Source of the DNA: Bin55 sp965203735
Lineage (GTDB): Bacteria > Pseudomonadota > Gammaproteobacteria > Pseudomonadales > Azotimanducaceae
NCBI GenBank assembly: GCA_965203735.1
Contig: OZ241909.1
Span: forward strand, 1,798,001 to 1,862,000
Direction: 5' to 3'
Length of the DNA: 64,000 bases
Each line of letters opens with the position of its first letter. Position 1 is the stretch's first letter. Positions 19,462-28,269 of this stretch are shown here, in pieces. The notes beneath the pieces are model-generated. The model made no database searches. It was not told the DNA's origin and was given only the letters and a program-made list of their open reading frames with translations. The position numbers were made by a program, and so were the translations under genes.

Positions 19462-21219
19462 GTGACACAAGAAAACCAGTGGGTGAAGGCGATTCGTTGC
19501 GGATCGTTGCAAGATGGCCAAGCCGAAGCAATTGCAATGCCGAACGGAAGAACGGTGGCGGTTTTTTTCTGGGACGGAAGCTACTTCGCAACCGACAACC
19601 AATGTCCACATATGGGGTTCCCATTGGTCAGGGGGAGTGTCAAGAATGGAGTTCTCACCTGCGATTGGCACGGGCGTGCGTTTGATCTCGAATCCGGTGG
19701 TTGCTTTCATTCTCAATGCGACGACTTGGATGTCTTTCCCATCAAGATTGAAGACGATTTTGTTTGGGTTCAATATTCCTCCGACAGACCACCCAAGACT
19801 CAAGCCAACTTGAGACTGCTTTGGGAGGGTTTGTTAGGTGACGACAGATGGACCATGTCCAAGGCACTGGCATTGCTCCTGGATACAAACGTAGATGAGC
19901 AAGAAGTGGTTGATCTCATTCTCAGCCATATGGGACGTCACATTGCTAGTTCACATGGTCCCGAAGGTGGCGAAGACGTATCGAGGCTTGTAAACGGTGT
20001 GCATGTTGGTCGGCGTTACGCCGGTGAGGATCGGCTTATAGCACTGACCACTGCTGCCAGGTCAGCGGCTGGCGAAGCCCACGAAAGGACCGAAATCGTA
20101 CCCATGCCGCCGCCGTACAACTGGGATCAAACAGCCCGATGGGTGAAGGAATTCTCTAGAGACCGACAAGGACACCGGATTGAGCGCTGCCTTTTCACAG
20201 CACACAACGAGGGAGATTCGAGAAAGATCATTCCGTTGCTTTACGACTGTGCGGTCCAACCCTATTTCATGGGCTTTTCACAAAACCTCATCTCATTGGC
20301 TTACTTGGCTGAACTCGTGAGCACTTTTGGATGGGAGAACTCCAGCGAGCTCGTATTTTGGCTTGGTGCCAACTTGGTTGGTCAGGGAAGAAGCGAGCCA
20401 GAGAGATTCCGTCGAGATGCAATTCGGCACATGATTGAACTTGAGATCGACAGTCTGGAGACTTTGCAAAGATCGAACGGAGCCGAGTTCGATGAGAGAG
20501 GACTTGTGAACTCGCTATTGGATGTGGACATCGTCAAGTCCTTCGATGCACTAGCAAACGAGCTACGAAAGGGCGTGTCCATCAATCGAATCATTACCAC
20601 TTTGGTGTTGCTTGCGGCAGATCGCATGGCGCGCTCCCCTGTCTCTGTTGATGCAGGATGGGAGAATCTGACTGTCGAATTGAACGTAGCGTCTGCAATG
20701 CGTCGGGCAATTGAACATGGAGGTTTCTCGATCGCAGCTAGTGGACTGTTCCATGTGGCATATCAAGTCTTTACCGATCGCTGGATCAATATTCAGGAAC
20801 GAGACATCCGGGGAGACCTCGAGTCGGTTGATAGTCCAGGAGAGACTGAAGACTCGGCCCTTAGGGTGATTCTCGAATCCGTGAATACTCTCAACGTTGA
20901 CGATGTAGGGTGGCAAGTCCTTGGCTATTTACAGGCGGGTCATAGTGGAAACCGGCTGCTACACGAACTTGGTCGAGCCATTCTTAGAGATGACTCAGGG
21001 CAGGACGTCCTTCCTACTTTAAGGACGGTGTTTGAGGAATGGGACAACTGCAGTGGAGACGATGAACAGTTGGGTTCGATGCATCCAGCTCGCTTTCAAC
21101 TGATTGTTGGACTGGCACGATACGCAACCGACATTCGATCAAACACTGAAGACACTTCGGCCGCCTATGCCGCGTCAAGGTTTGCGCAAGGCAAGACAAC
21201 AATAGAGATCTTTGAGTAA
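19462..21219 (+). CDS. Large Rieske [2Fe-2S] protein with long C-terminal helical domain (copy 1)
   Basis: Start chosen at GTG 19462, which has AAGGA at 19452-19456; a longer TTG frame from 19363 lacks support. The N-terminal 110 residues are a Rieske ferredoxin-type domain with cluster ligands Cys48, His50, Cys67 and His70 in NQCPHMG and LTCDWHG, 16 residues between His and Cys. The remaining 470 residues are predicted mostly helical and conserve SSHGPEGGEDVSRLVNGV, RDRQGHRIERCLFTAHN and IIPLLYDC. I do not recognise this domain with confidence; it recalls questin-oxidase-like helical enzymes, a weak impression only. No ring-hydroxylating-oxygenase mononuclear iron motif is evident. Tandem with a homologue 7 bp on. 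Confidence 0.85.
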   Translation: MTQENQWVKAIRCGSLQDGQAEAIAMPNGRTVAVFFWDGSYFATDNQCPHMGFPLVRGSVKNGVLTCDWHGRAFDLESGGCFHSQCDDLDVFPIKIEDDFVWVQYSSDRPPKTQANLRLLWEGLLGDDRWTMSKALALLLDTNVDEQEVVDLILSHMGRHIASSHGPEGGEDVSRLVNGVHVGRRYAGEDRLIALTTAARSAAGEAHERTEIVPMPPPYNWDQTARWVKEFSRDRQGHRIERCLFTAHNEGDSRKIIPLLYDCAVQPYFMGFSQNLISLAYLAELVSTFGWENSSELVFWLGANLVGQGRSEPERFRRDAIRHMIELEIDSLETLQRSNGAEFDERGLVNSLLDVDIVKSFDALANELRKGVSINRIITTLVLLAADRMARSPVSVDAGWENLTVELNVASAMRRAIEHGGFSIAASGLFHVAYQVFTDRWINIQERDIRGDLESVDSPGETEDSALRVILESVNTLNVDDVGWQVLGYLQAGHSGNRLLHELGRAILRDDSGQDVLPTLRTVFEEWDNCSGDDEQLGSMHPARFQLIVGLARYATDIRSNTEDTSAAYAASRFAQGKTTIEIFE

Positions 21220-21226
21220 ATCGAAA

Positions 21227-22975
21227 ATGAGCAAAGCAATGGAAAACACAAGAGAATTTGTACGCGTTGCGAGCACTGATGACCTTCCGCCTGAAAAGGC
21301 GATGGCCGTTCGCGTTGGCAATCGAAGTGTTGCGTTGTTCAACCACAACGGACGTTTCTATGCCACCGACAACCAATGTCCGCATATGGGCTACCCACTT
21401 ATTCGAGGCCGGACAAGAAACGGTGTCTTGCAATGTGATTGGCATGGTTGGAGCTATGCCATGGATGGAGGAGGGTGCTTTACGGGAGGTTGCGACGATC
21501 TCGACACCTTTCCAGTACGCGTCGAGAATGGAGGCGTTTACGTTCAAGTAGCAGGAGTTTCTTCGAAGCGCACGGACTCACACTACTTGCTCTTGAAAGA
21601 AGCGCTACTCAGTAGAGACAACTGGATTCTGTCCAAAGCAATAGCCATCATGCTTGCGCAAGGCGTGTCGGAGGAAGAAACGTTCGACCATCTCATCGAA
21701 CATTTGGGAAAGCACATTGCATCCGACCATGGTGCAAATGGCGCATTCCTACTGAATCAACTTCTTAATGGCATTGCAGTGTCTCGCAGGCTCGAAAAGG
21801 AGGATCGGCTCATTCCGCTAATGATTGCAGCCAAGGCTGCATCGGGGCGTGCAGGAGATCGTATTCGACCGCAGCCATTACCCGGGAATCTTGATTGGGA
21901 GCGATTGGCGAGCTGGACTCGCATGTTCTCAAGGGACCGTATGTGGGAAGGAATCGAAAAGTGCTTGATCACGGCAAGGAACTGTGGAAGCAACGACTCA
22001 AAGATTATTCCTCTCCTGTACGACTGCGTTCTTGAACCTAGTTTCCTCATGTTCAGTCAAAACGTCGTGCATATTGGTGATTTAGCTGAGCTCATCGATA
22101 CATTTGGTTGGGAACTCTGCGGTCCTATGGTTTGCAATTTAGGAGCTAAAGTTGCGGGTAGGAATCGGGGAACACCTCAGGGAGACACAAGAGACAGCAT
22201 CGAGTTTCTCAATGAAATTCTGCCGTTGATTGAGAAATTCTCAAACGAGCCAAGTTCACTGGCCAAACGATATGACGAGTCGATGCTGGCCGAGTGTCTG
22301 TTCAGCGGAGATTTAAAGGCTACCTTCAATGGCGTTACCCATGCATTTGAGCAAGGTGCTCATGTTTCGCAGCTTGTCGACACTATGGTCATGCTCGCTG
22401 GTGATCGCATGGCGCGAACTCCAGCGAGTTTCAGCCCCGGTTGGTTCAACATATCGAACGAAATGCAACTTTCCTCTTCAATTCGGCGTGTGTTGAAGTA
22501 TGGAACCTACCAGAATGCAATCAATGCGACTTACTTTGCAGCATGGCATTTCTATCAAAATCGATGGTTGAATCTTCAACCTAGTGACCTGTTGCGTATT
22601 GACGAGGGCGCTCCGTCACAACAAGAAAACTCGACGGAAGCATGTAAAGAAATTGTTGAACACATCGAATCCATCCGAACCGCTGAGGTCTCCGGACAGG
22701 TTCGAGCTTACTTGAGGTCTGATTTCGATCCAAACGAACTGCTTACGGAATTAGCGTTGACCATTCTTAAGCACGACACGGGAACCGATTTGCTCGGAAC
22801 GTTGCGCACCGTCTTGGACGAATACAGGCAATGCTCATCACATCCTGCACGTAACAAACTGTTAATTGGCATTGCTCGATTTGCCACAGATGTTCGACAA
22901 AGGAACGATAACGATCGAGCAACTCGCACAGCGCGAAGATTTGCACGTCGAGAAACGGCCGACGACATGTTCTAA
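21227..22975 (+). CDS. Large Rieske [2Fe-2S] protein with long C-terminal helical domain (copy 2)
   Basis: Paralogue of the preceding gene, alike along its whole length. Rieske ligands are Cys51, His53, Cys70 and His73 (NQCPHMG, LQCDWHG). The C-terminal domain keeps ASDHGANGAFLLNQLLNGI, MWEGIEKCLITARN, IIPLLYDC, LVDTMVMLAGDRMARTP and HPARNKLLIGIARFATD. ATG 21227 is preferred, with ATG 21239 as an alternative; the frame opens with TTG 21212. It follows copy 1 by 7 bp, so the two are co-translated, and it ends 4 bp before the stop of the convergent halogenase-like gene. Retention of both copies with diverged middles suggests a heteromeric complex or two substrates, which is inference. Confidence 0.85.
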   Translation: MSKAMENTREFVRVASTDDLPPEKAMAVRVGNRSVALFNHNGRFYATDNQCPHMGYPLIRGRTRNGVLQCDWHGWSYAMDGGGCFTGGCDDLDTFPVRVENGGVYVQVAGVSSKRTDSHYLLLKEALLSRDNWILSKAIAIMLAQGVSEEETFDHLIEHLGKHIASDHGANGAFLLNQLLNGIAVSRRLEKEDRLIPLMIAAKAASGRAGDRIRPQPLPGNLDWERLASWTRMFSRDRMWEGIEKCLITARNCGSNDSKIIPLLYDCVLEPSFLMFSQNVVHIGDLAELIDTFGWELCGPMVCNLGAKVAGRNRGTPQGDTRDSIEFLNEILPLIEKFSNEPSSLAKRYDESMLAECLFSGDLKATFNGVTHAFEQGAHVSQLVDTMVMLAGDRMARTPASFSPGWFNISNEMQLSSSIRRVLKYGTYQNAINATYFAAWHFYQNRWLNLQPSDLLRIDEGAPSQQENSTEACKEIVEHIESIRTAEVSGQVRAYLRSDFDPNELLTELALTILKHDTGTDLLGTLRTVLDEYRQCSSHPARNKLLIGIARFATDVRQRNDNDRATRTARRFARRETADDMF

Positions 22976-22979
22976 GTGC

Positions 22980-24569
22980 TCAGTTGTTGGTAGAGGACCC
23001 AATTAGCTCAAGAATTCCGTCAATCACAAGTAGACCTATGGTCGATGTGACCGTCTCCACAATCTTGCTTGATTGACTGGTTGCCGACATTTGTTGTACT
23101 AGTGAAGAGACAGTTCTGGGCACCTGACAATACTGAACGACTTCTGCCACAAAATCGCTCACTGCTAAATCTACGCGATCATCACCACGAATTACTTTGC
23201 CTCGTGAAAACCGTGCGCCATCAAGTACCACGCTTTTTGCAACTTTAACCCCGGGTGTACAAACAACAGTAGATTCAAGGAGACTTGCGCTGTTCAGCTC
23301 AACTCTCCGTCGTTTTAGTCCTTCATCAAACTTGCGAAGTTTTTCACCAAACTTGTCGGGAGTGGCCGCATGCTGCAGCACGGTACGCTCATAGCCGGCT
23401 ACGTTTTGGCCCGAAACAGTTCGAACAAAAGCCTCTCGAGGAGCGTAACTCTCTTGGTTGGCAATTCGTCGAGACTCCCAAAAGTAGGAGTCGATGGTTC
23501 TGTTTCCCGAATAGAACAAGGAGGTGAGTTCTCGGAAGTGCTCATATTGTTGAAGGTAGAGTCCTTCGTAGGACTGTGTGGCTTCGGTTGCTAATCCAAC
23601 ATCGGAAAGAGAAGTGTCCACTAGGGCGGCTGCTAGAAACGCGCCACTGACTGCGAGGTGTACTCCAGTGGAAAACAACGGATCGATGAAGCATGCTGCA
23701 TCTCCCACTGACACCCAGCCGCATCCAGCGAATCTCTTCGACTGATAGGACCAGTCGCGTGTGACAATGGATTTGGAATTGCAATGTGAACCAGATAGTA
23801 GGTCACGTACGATCTTCGATTCCTCGCGAGCCGCATCAAAAACGTGCTCAGTATTCGTCCTTCGAATTGCTTCTACGGTTGAGTCGCGATCAGCAACCAG
23901 TCCGACACTGGAAACGTTGTTCTTGAGTGGGATTTTCCATAGCCAGCCATTTGGAACAGACTCAATCAGTATGTTTCCTCGATCTTCGCCTTCTAGGTGG
24001 TTGGCCTCCAAGAAGTAGTTGTAAATTGCGAGGTTCCTGAAGTTCTCATCCCAAATTCGAGACTTGGACTTCGAATTGATGAGACAACTCTGTCCGGTTG
24101 CATCAACTACGAATGAACCTTCGATTGGCTCGTCTCGAATTCGAACTCCCATTGCACGGCCCGAGTCAAAAATCACGTCGTCGACCCGAGTCTGCTCATG
24201 CACTTGCACTCCTACTTTCTGTGCATGCTGCAGAAGGAGTTGGTCAAATTCAGGACGATTCACCTGATACGAAAAGGGGAAGCGTGAGTTTGTTTCTCGG
24301 AAGTACCAAGTCCAAGGTTCAGCTTCCTTACCCCAAACCATCGTCGCCCCAGCCTTTTCGACAAATCCAGCCTTTCGGACAGCATCAAGGGCACCGGAGA
24401 GTTCGAGGGTGGCTAGCGTCGCAGGAAGTAGCGACTCTCCAATATGGTCGCGTGGAAACTTTGCTTGTTCGAAGAGAGAAACGGAGTAACCGCGTTGGGC
24501 CAATAGTGCGGCGACTGTGCTGCCCGCAGGACCGCCGCCAACTACAAGTATGGGAGCGGAGGAACTCAC
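22980..24569 (-). CDS. FAD-dependent halogenase-family oxidoreductase
   Basis: GTG start at 24569. N-terminal FAD-binding GGGPAGS (11-17) is followed by FPRDHIGESLLP and GFVEKAGATMVWG, whose Lys72 aligns with the conserved catalytic lysine of flavin-dependent halogenases. The halogenase signature WxWxIP is present as GWLWKIP at 208-214, and GDAACFIDPLFSTGV at 289-303 closes the FAD site. A C-terminal extension of about 180 residues follows, whose last 80 resemble a small winged-helix or PqqD-like fold. Such enzymes use reduced FAD, O2 and halide to make HOCl or HOBr for substrate halogenation, though relatives also act as monooxygenases or reductases. It is the last gene of an operon with the LLM enzyme (10 bp gap). 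Confidence 0.8.
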   Translation of the reverse strand: MSSSAPILVVGGGPAGSTVAALLAQRGYSVSLFEQAKFPRDHIGESLLPATLATLELSGALDAVRKAGFVEKAGATMVWGKEAEPWTWYFRETNSRFPFSYQVNRPEFDQLLLQHAQKVGVQVHEQTRVDDVIFDSGRAMGVRIRDEPIEGSFVVDATGQSCLINSKSKSRIWDENFRNLAIYNYFLEANHLEGEDRGNILIESVPNGWLWKIPLKNNVSSVGLVADRDSTVEAIRRTNTEHVFDAAREESKIVRDLLSGSHCNSKSIVTRDWSYQSKRFAGCGWVSVGDAACFIDPLFSTGVHLAVSGAFLAAALVDTSLSDVGLATEATQSYEGLYLQQYEHFRELTSLFYSGNRTIDSYFWESRRIANQESYAPREAFVRTVSGQNVAGYERTVLQHAATPDKFGEKLRKFDEGLKRRRVELNSASLLESTVVCTPGVKVAKSVVLDGARFSRGKVIRGDDRVDLAVSDFVAEVVQYCQVPRTVSSLVQQMSATSQSSKIVETVTSTIGLLVIDGILELIGSSTNN

Positions 24570-24579
24570 CTATGTCCGG

Positions 24580-25914
24580 CTAAGCCGATTCGGACTCCGA
24601 GGAATTGTCAGTCGATTCGCTTGTGTTCGAATCCACTATAGGTTGATTAGTCTTGGGATCGACTTCAAACGGACTCTTGAGCTCTAATTCATCTGCAATC
24701 TCCCTTACAGCGGGGATCACATCCGAACCCATCAAGCGCAAGCTTCGCATTGAGTCTTCATGTGACATTGCACCATCACCATCCCAGAAGAAAATCGAAC
24801 CAGGTCTCAGAGTCTCAAGTACATGCTTGACCTTTGGGATAACCGTTTTTGGGGTTCCCGAAATGATGCTGTACTTCTTGGTTTGATCGACGTAGGTATC
24901 AAACTTCTCCGGTTTCTTTTGCTCAGTGGGTTTCTTGGTCTCTGATTTATGCTGAGCGGCTCTGCCTCGCGAAGCTGCCGCAGCAAAACTCCTCATAGTT
25001 GGCAAGAGATTGTTTCGCTGCGTTAGCCCAGGCAGGTTCTGAATGAAGGGACGTACGACACCTTGGTTTCCCTCTAGAAACGGATTGCTCGGTCCCTGCA
25101 CAAATTTCCGGCCCGCTTGCTCCGCCAATTCCTCCGTTTCGTCGACGTGAACCTTAAACAAGTAACCGCGATGCTGCGTTCCTGTTTCGTATCCGTGTTC
25201 CTTAGCAACCTCCGTGTAGTACGCATAGGACTCCTTGGTTGGTTCGAGCTCGGTGGCCAACATGACATACGGATAACGCTTCTCGGCGGCCCAAGCCACC
25301 GTGTTGCGACTCATGACTCCCGGAATCCAAATAGGTGGGTGAGGATCCTGATAGGGTCTAGCCCATGGATTGACATATCTGAAGTTGTAGTGTTCACCTT
25401 CCCAACGAAATGGCCCCGGTCGTGTCCAAGCATCAATGATGAAGTCGTGCGCTTCTTGAAATCGTTCCCAGTTGTATGGTGCGACCGCGTTGTGCGCGAC
25501 GCTTTCTCTCCCTGTGCCCCGAACCCAGCCAGTGACCAATCGACCTTCTGAAATCATGTCGATTTCCGCAAGCTCTTCAGCAAGAAACAAAGGATCGTCC
25601 CAAATCGGCAGTATGTTCCCAAGTAGCACAATCTTGGACTTGTGCGTGATCCGCGCCAAAATTGCTGCTTCGAGATTCATCACTCCTCCCATGCAGAACG
25701 GCGTGGAGTGATGCTCATTGAGCATTAGTCCGTCAAATCCCATTTCTTCGGCGTAGATTTTCTCGTCAAGGTATCGGTTATAGAGTCGAGCACCAAGTTT
25801 TGGGTCATAGGACGCGTTAGACATCGTCAGATCCGTGATACTTCGTCCTGTTGCGCCGAAGTAGCCCGACTCTGGATCCTGATAGGGGCGTTCGGTGAAG
25901 TGGCCGATGAACAT
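24580..25914 (-). CDS. LLM-class flavin-dependent monooxygenase (luciferase-like)
   Basis: A bacterial-luciferase-family TIM barrel: LMLNEHHSTPFCMGG, IVLLGNILPIWDDPLFLAEELAEIDMIS and GRLVTGWVRGTG are diagnostic. The 444 residues exceed the usual 340-390 because of a charged, Lys/Glu/Pro-rich insertion (SETKKPTEQKKPEKFD) near residue 325 and a Ser/Glu-rich acidic tail after residue 420. It uses reduced FMN and O2 to oxidise an organic substrate. An AGAGGAA ribosome-binding site precedes ATG 25914. It lies 16 bp after the alpha/beta hydrolase and 10 bp before the halogenase-like gene, so the three form an operon. LLM plus alpha/beta hydrolase is a recurring gene pair in catabolism. Confidence 0.92.
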   Translation of the reverse strand: MFIGHFTERPYQDPESGYFGATGRSITDLTMSNASYDPKLGARLYNRYLDEKIYAEEMGFDGLMLNEHHSTPFCMGGVMNLEAAILARITHKSKIVLLGNILPIWDDPLFLAEELAEIDMISEGRLVTGWVRGTGRESVAHNAVAPYNWERFQEAHDFIIDAWTRPGPFRWEGEHYNFRYVNPWARPYQDPHPPIWIPGVMSRNTVAWAAEKRYPYVMLATELEPTKESYAYYTEVAKEHGYETGTQHRGYLFKVHVDETEELAEQAGRKFVQGPSNPFLEGNQGVVRPFIQNLPGLTQRNNLLPTMRSFAAAASRGRAAQHKSETKKPTEQKKPEKFDTYVDQTKKYSIISGTPKTVIPKVKHVLETLRPGSIFFWDGDGAMSHEDSMRSLRLMGSDVIPAVREIADELELKSPFEVDPKTNQPIVDSNTSESTDNSSESESA

Positions 25915-25930
25915 CTGTACGGTTCCTCTC

Positions 25931-26725
25931 TTAGCTACGTCTTCTAATGTGTTCGCAAACTAGGTCTGCCACAACTTTTGGTTCTTCAAATTCAACCAAA
26001 TGGCCCGCGTTGGGTACTAATTCCAACGTGGAGTTAGGAAGAATTTTCTCGAACTGCTGAGCTAGCGCAACAGGTGCCACTTTGTCCTTCTCACCATACA
26101 CAATGAGGGAGGGACAAGTGACGCTGGGCAAGAGATGCTGCAATCGACGGTTGTGCATATAGGGCTTCCATGAGACCCGAGCGGTCATTTCTCGAGACAG
26201 ATCCCACAGAGTTCGTATCTGCGTGTCGGGTTCTTCGCCAAAGTGCTCAATGTACGTTTGTCGATCTCGAAAACTCTCTTGAATGTAGTGTCGGTGCGAC
26301 AACATCATTTGATCGAGGATTTCGCCTTCATCGGGATACAGTCCAACTGCTCCCATCAAGACAAGACGTGCAATTCGGGATGGGCTCATTGTGGCCAGCT
26401 CCGCGGCAACGTACCCTCCGAACCCAGCGCCAATCAACGTGACAGGACCTAGTCCGAGAGTGTCGATCGCGGTTCCGATGAGGATTGCGATATCACGAAC
26501 ATCGCGTGCCCAGACCGGTCGTGTAGATCCGCCCCATCCTGGCATGTCAGGAATGGTTGCGCTTAAGCCTACCGCTTTTAGATTGTGATGAAAGGGCAGG
26601 GCTCCCGGGCTTCCCCAGCTGTGGTGAAGATAAACAACCGGTTCGCCGTGACCCGCTTTGATGTAAGCGACATCACCTGTGGGTATCGTGATCTGAAGTT
26701 GTTCGAACTCGCTCGAACCTTGCAC
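25931..26725 (-). CDS. Alpha/beta hydrolase-fold protein lacking the nucleophilic serine
   Basis: GTG 26725 is chosen because GGGAGGAGA (26732-26740 on the minus strand) lies 6 bases upstream; a longer GTG frame from 26779 has no such site. The fold is clear: VVYLHHSWGSPG oxyanion loop, PDMPGWGGST, VYGEKDKVAP (Asp) and NAGHLVEFEEP (His). The nucleophile elbow, normally GxSxG, reads LIGAGFGG, so the serine is replaced by glycine (codon at 26423-26425, GGG). Length is 264 residues, normal for the family. It is first in the operon with the LLM and halogenase-like genes. It may be non-catalytic, a cofactor-free dioxygenase-like relative, or act through Asp/His chemistry. The fold is certain, activity is not. 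Confidence 0.85.
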   Translation of the reverse strand: MQGSSEFEQLQITIPTGDVAYIKAGHGEPVVYLHHSWGSPGALPFHHNLKAVGLSATIPDMPGWGGSTRPVWARDVRDIAILIGTAIDTLGLGPVTLIGAGFGGYVAAELATMSPSRIARLVLMGAVGLYPDEGEILDQMMLSHRHYIQESFRDRQTYIEHFGEEPDTQIRTLWDLSREMTARVSWKPYMHNRRLQHLLPSVTCPSLIVYGEKDKVAPVALAQQFEKILPNSTLELVPNAGHLVEFEEPKVVADLVCEHIRRRS

Positions 26726-26910
26726 AACCGGTCTCCTCCCTCTGCACAGTGTACTTGTTGGGTGCAACGAGAGAGACACAAAAGGGTGGAGGATGGTTTG
26801 GAAGCCGTCCTGTTATCTCTCGTGGTTGCGTAATTTCTGGCAACAAGACAAGCGATGTTGAACTGACTGTGTTACAAGGGGTTAGTAACTTGCTCCATGT
26901 GTTCTATGGT

Positions 26911-28068
26911 CTAGTTATTCTGATCCAAGAACGTACGCTCCATCGTGCGCATTGCACGAAGTTTCTGATGGTCATTGATTGGATCCAAAGTTGTGCTTAG
27001 CTCAACGATAGCCTCCTGAAATGTGTCGGTGTCGGTCGTTACCCAAAGTAGGGATTCGTCCAGCAAGTTGATCCAATTCGGTTCAACGCCAAGTTCCTCC
27101 AAACCCAATGCCACATCAAGAGCGATTTCCATTGCCTGCTTGTGGTCAATTGTGGGAATCTTATCTGGGTCAAGCCAACCCAACTCGTCCCAATGGGGAA
27201 TTACCCACATCACAGACAGGGGACTCTTCCAAGGAAATTTGTCTGAGAGTTCATCATCAAAGGACAAACCGACTGCCGTTTCGTCCATCAACTCCACGGC
27301 GAGGAGAAGAAGTGAGTGATACACAGGATTAGTGCTTTTCCTCTTGTAGTACTTGTACATGAGTTTCGAAAGTGGGGAGGTGGACAATTTTTCTTGATAC
27401 ATCGACCCGTCGACTTGTTCGACGAGTTGATGGCAGCGTGCATTCACCCAGCGATCCTGCAGTGAGGTTCTCCATCTCTTCGAATCAGTGTAACTGCATA
27501 GAGTCTGCAAGATTCCGTAGCTGACGAATGAGTCCGAGTGACAGTTCTCTCTTCGTGCCGCCTGACTCCAATAGACTTCCTCGGTCCAACACTCGGTACG
27601 ATTGAGAACTTCCAACACTCTTTCTATGTCACCCAGGGGATCGGCGAAAACTCTTTGGAAAGTTATTGTCTTTCCAAAACTCATACCACTAAAGGCGTAT
27701 TTGCCGGCATCCTCGTTGAGAAACTTGTACTCCAGCGCATCAAAGCAGTTTTGCGGAATCATTTCCTCGTGTTCGATTTTCCACCACTGAACTCCTGCGC
27801 ATGCAACACTGGGATCAAGGTGATCTTTGGCACTTTCGGCATTGGACGAAACTGCGGTTAGCTCAAGTGGCTGATCACGAGAACTTATCGAACCCAAACC
27901 GACATTCCCTTCATTCGCTTTCTCGGCGCTAACTTCAACTGCAGCTTGCCCCTCGGATCTGGAAGATCCGAAGATAAGTGCACCGCAAATCAGAATCAGG
28001 ACGAAGGCAAGAAGTACGACTGAGAAAGCAAGTTTCCAACGGGCAAGCAATGAGAGACTTAGTCGCAT
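26911..28068 (-). CDS. Membrane-anchored protein of unknown function
   Basis: A 385-residue protein with one N-terminal transmembrane or signal segment (residues 13-35, FSVVLLAFVLILICGALIFG) and a soluble, mostly helical part with seven or so cysteines (for example in SVACAGVQWW, NRTECWTEE, RRENCHSD and NARCHQL), which in the periplasm could form disulfides. No family was recognised. The composition is normal for a real gene and codon use agrees with neighbours. It has no close operon partner: upstream lies divergent non-coding DNA before fumarase, and downstream the hydrolase operon starts. Confidence 0.75.
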   Translation of the reverse strand: MRLSLSLLARWKLAFSVVLLAFVLILICGALIFGSSRSEGQAAVEVSAEKANEGNVGLGSISSRDQPLELTAVSSNAESAKDHLDPSVACAGVQWWKIEHEEMIPQNCFDALEYKFLNEDAGKYAFSGMSFGKTITFQRVFADPLGDIERVLEVLNRTECWTEEVYWSQAARRENCHSDSFVSYGILQTLCSYTDSKRWRTSLQDRWVNARCHQLVEQVDGSMYQEKLSTSPLSKLMYKYYKRKSTNPVYHSLLLLAVELMDETAVGLSFDDELSDKFPWKSPLSVMWVIPHWDELGWLDPDKIPTIDHKQAMEIALDVALGLEELGVEPNWINLLDESLLWVTTDTDTFQEAIVELSTTLDPINDHQKLRAMRTMERTFLDQNN

Positions 28069-28170
28069 GTCACAGTTTCCTCACCAGAGTTATTGGGATG
28101 GGACTGTCTTGTTGTGGATTCCTTTGTAAAATTTGTGAGTAAGACTCGACAATCTCGGTCTCGCTGCAAA

Positions 28171-28190
28171 CCCATGGACTAATTCATGGG
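28171..28190. promoter_or_regulatory. Inverted repeat upstream of fumarase
   Basis: CCCATG and CATGGG flank 8 bases between the divergent unknown gene and the fumarase gene. Flanking AAA and TTT partly extend the symmetry. It could be an operator; no matching promoter was assigned. Confidence 0.25.
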
Positions 28191-28269
28191 CTTTCGATGT
28201 CACTGGTTCGTCTAGGCCAAGAACGCAATTCACTACAAGCACTTCGACTAACAGCTCGCAAATTTCATC

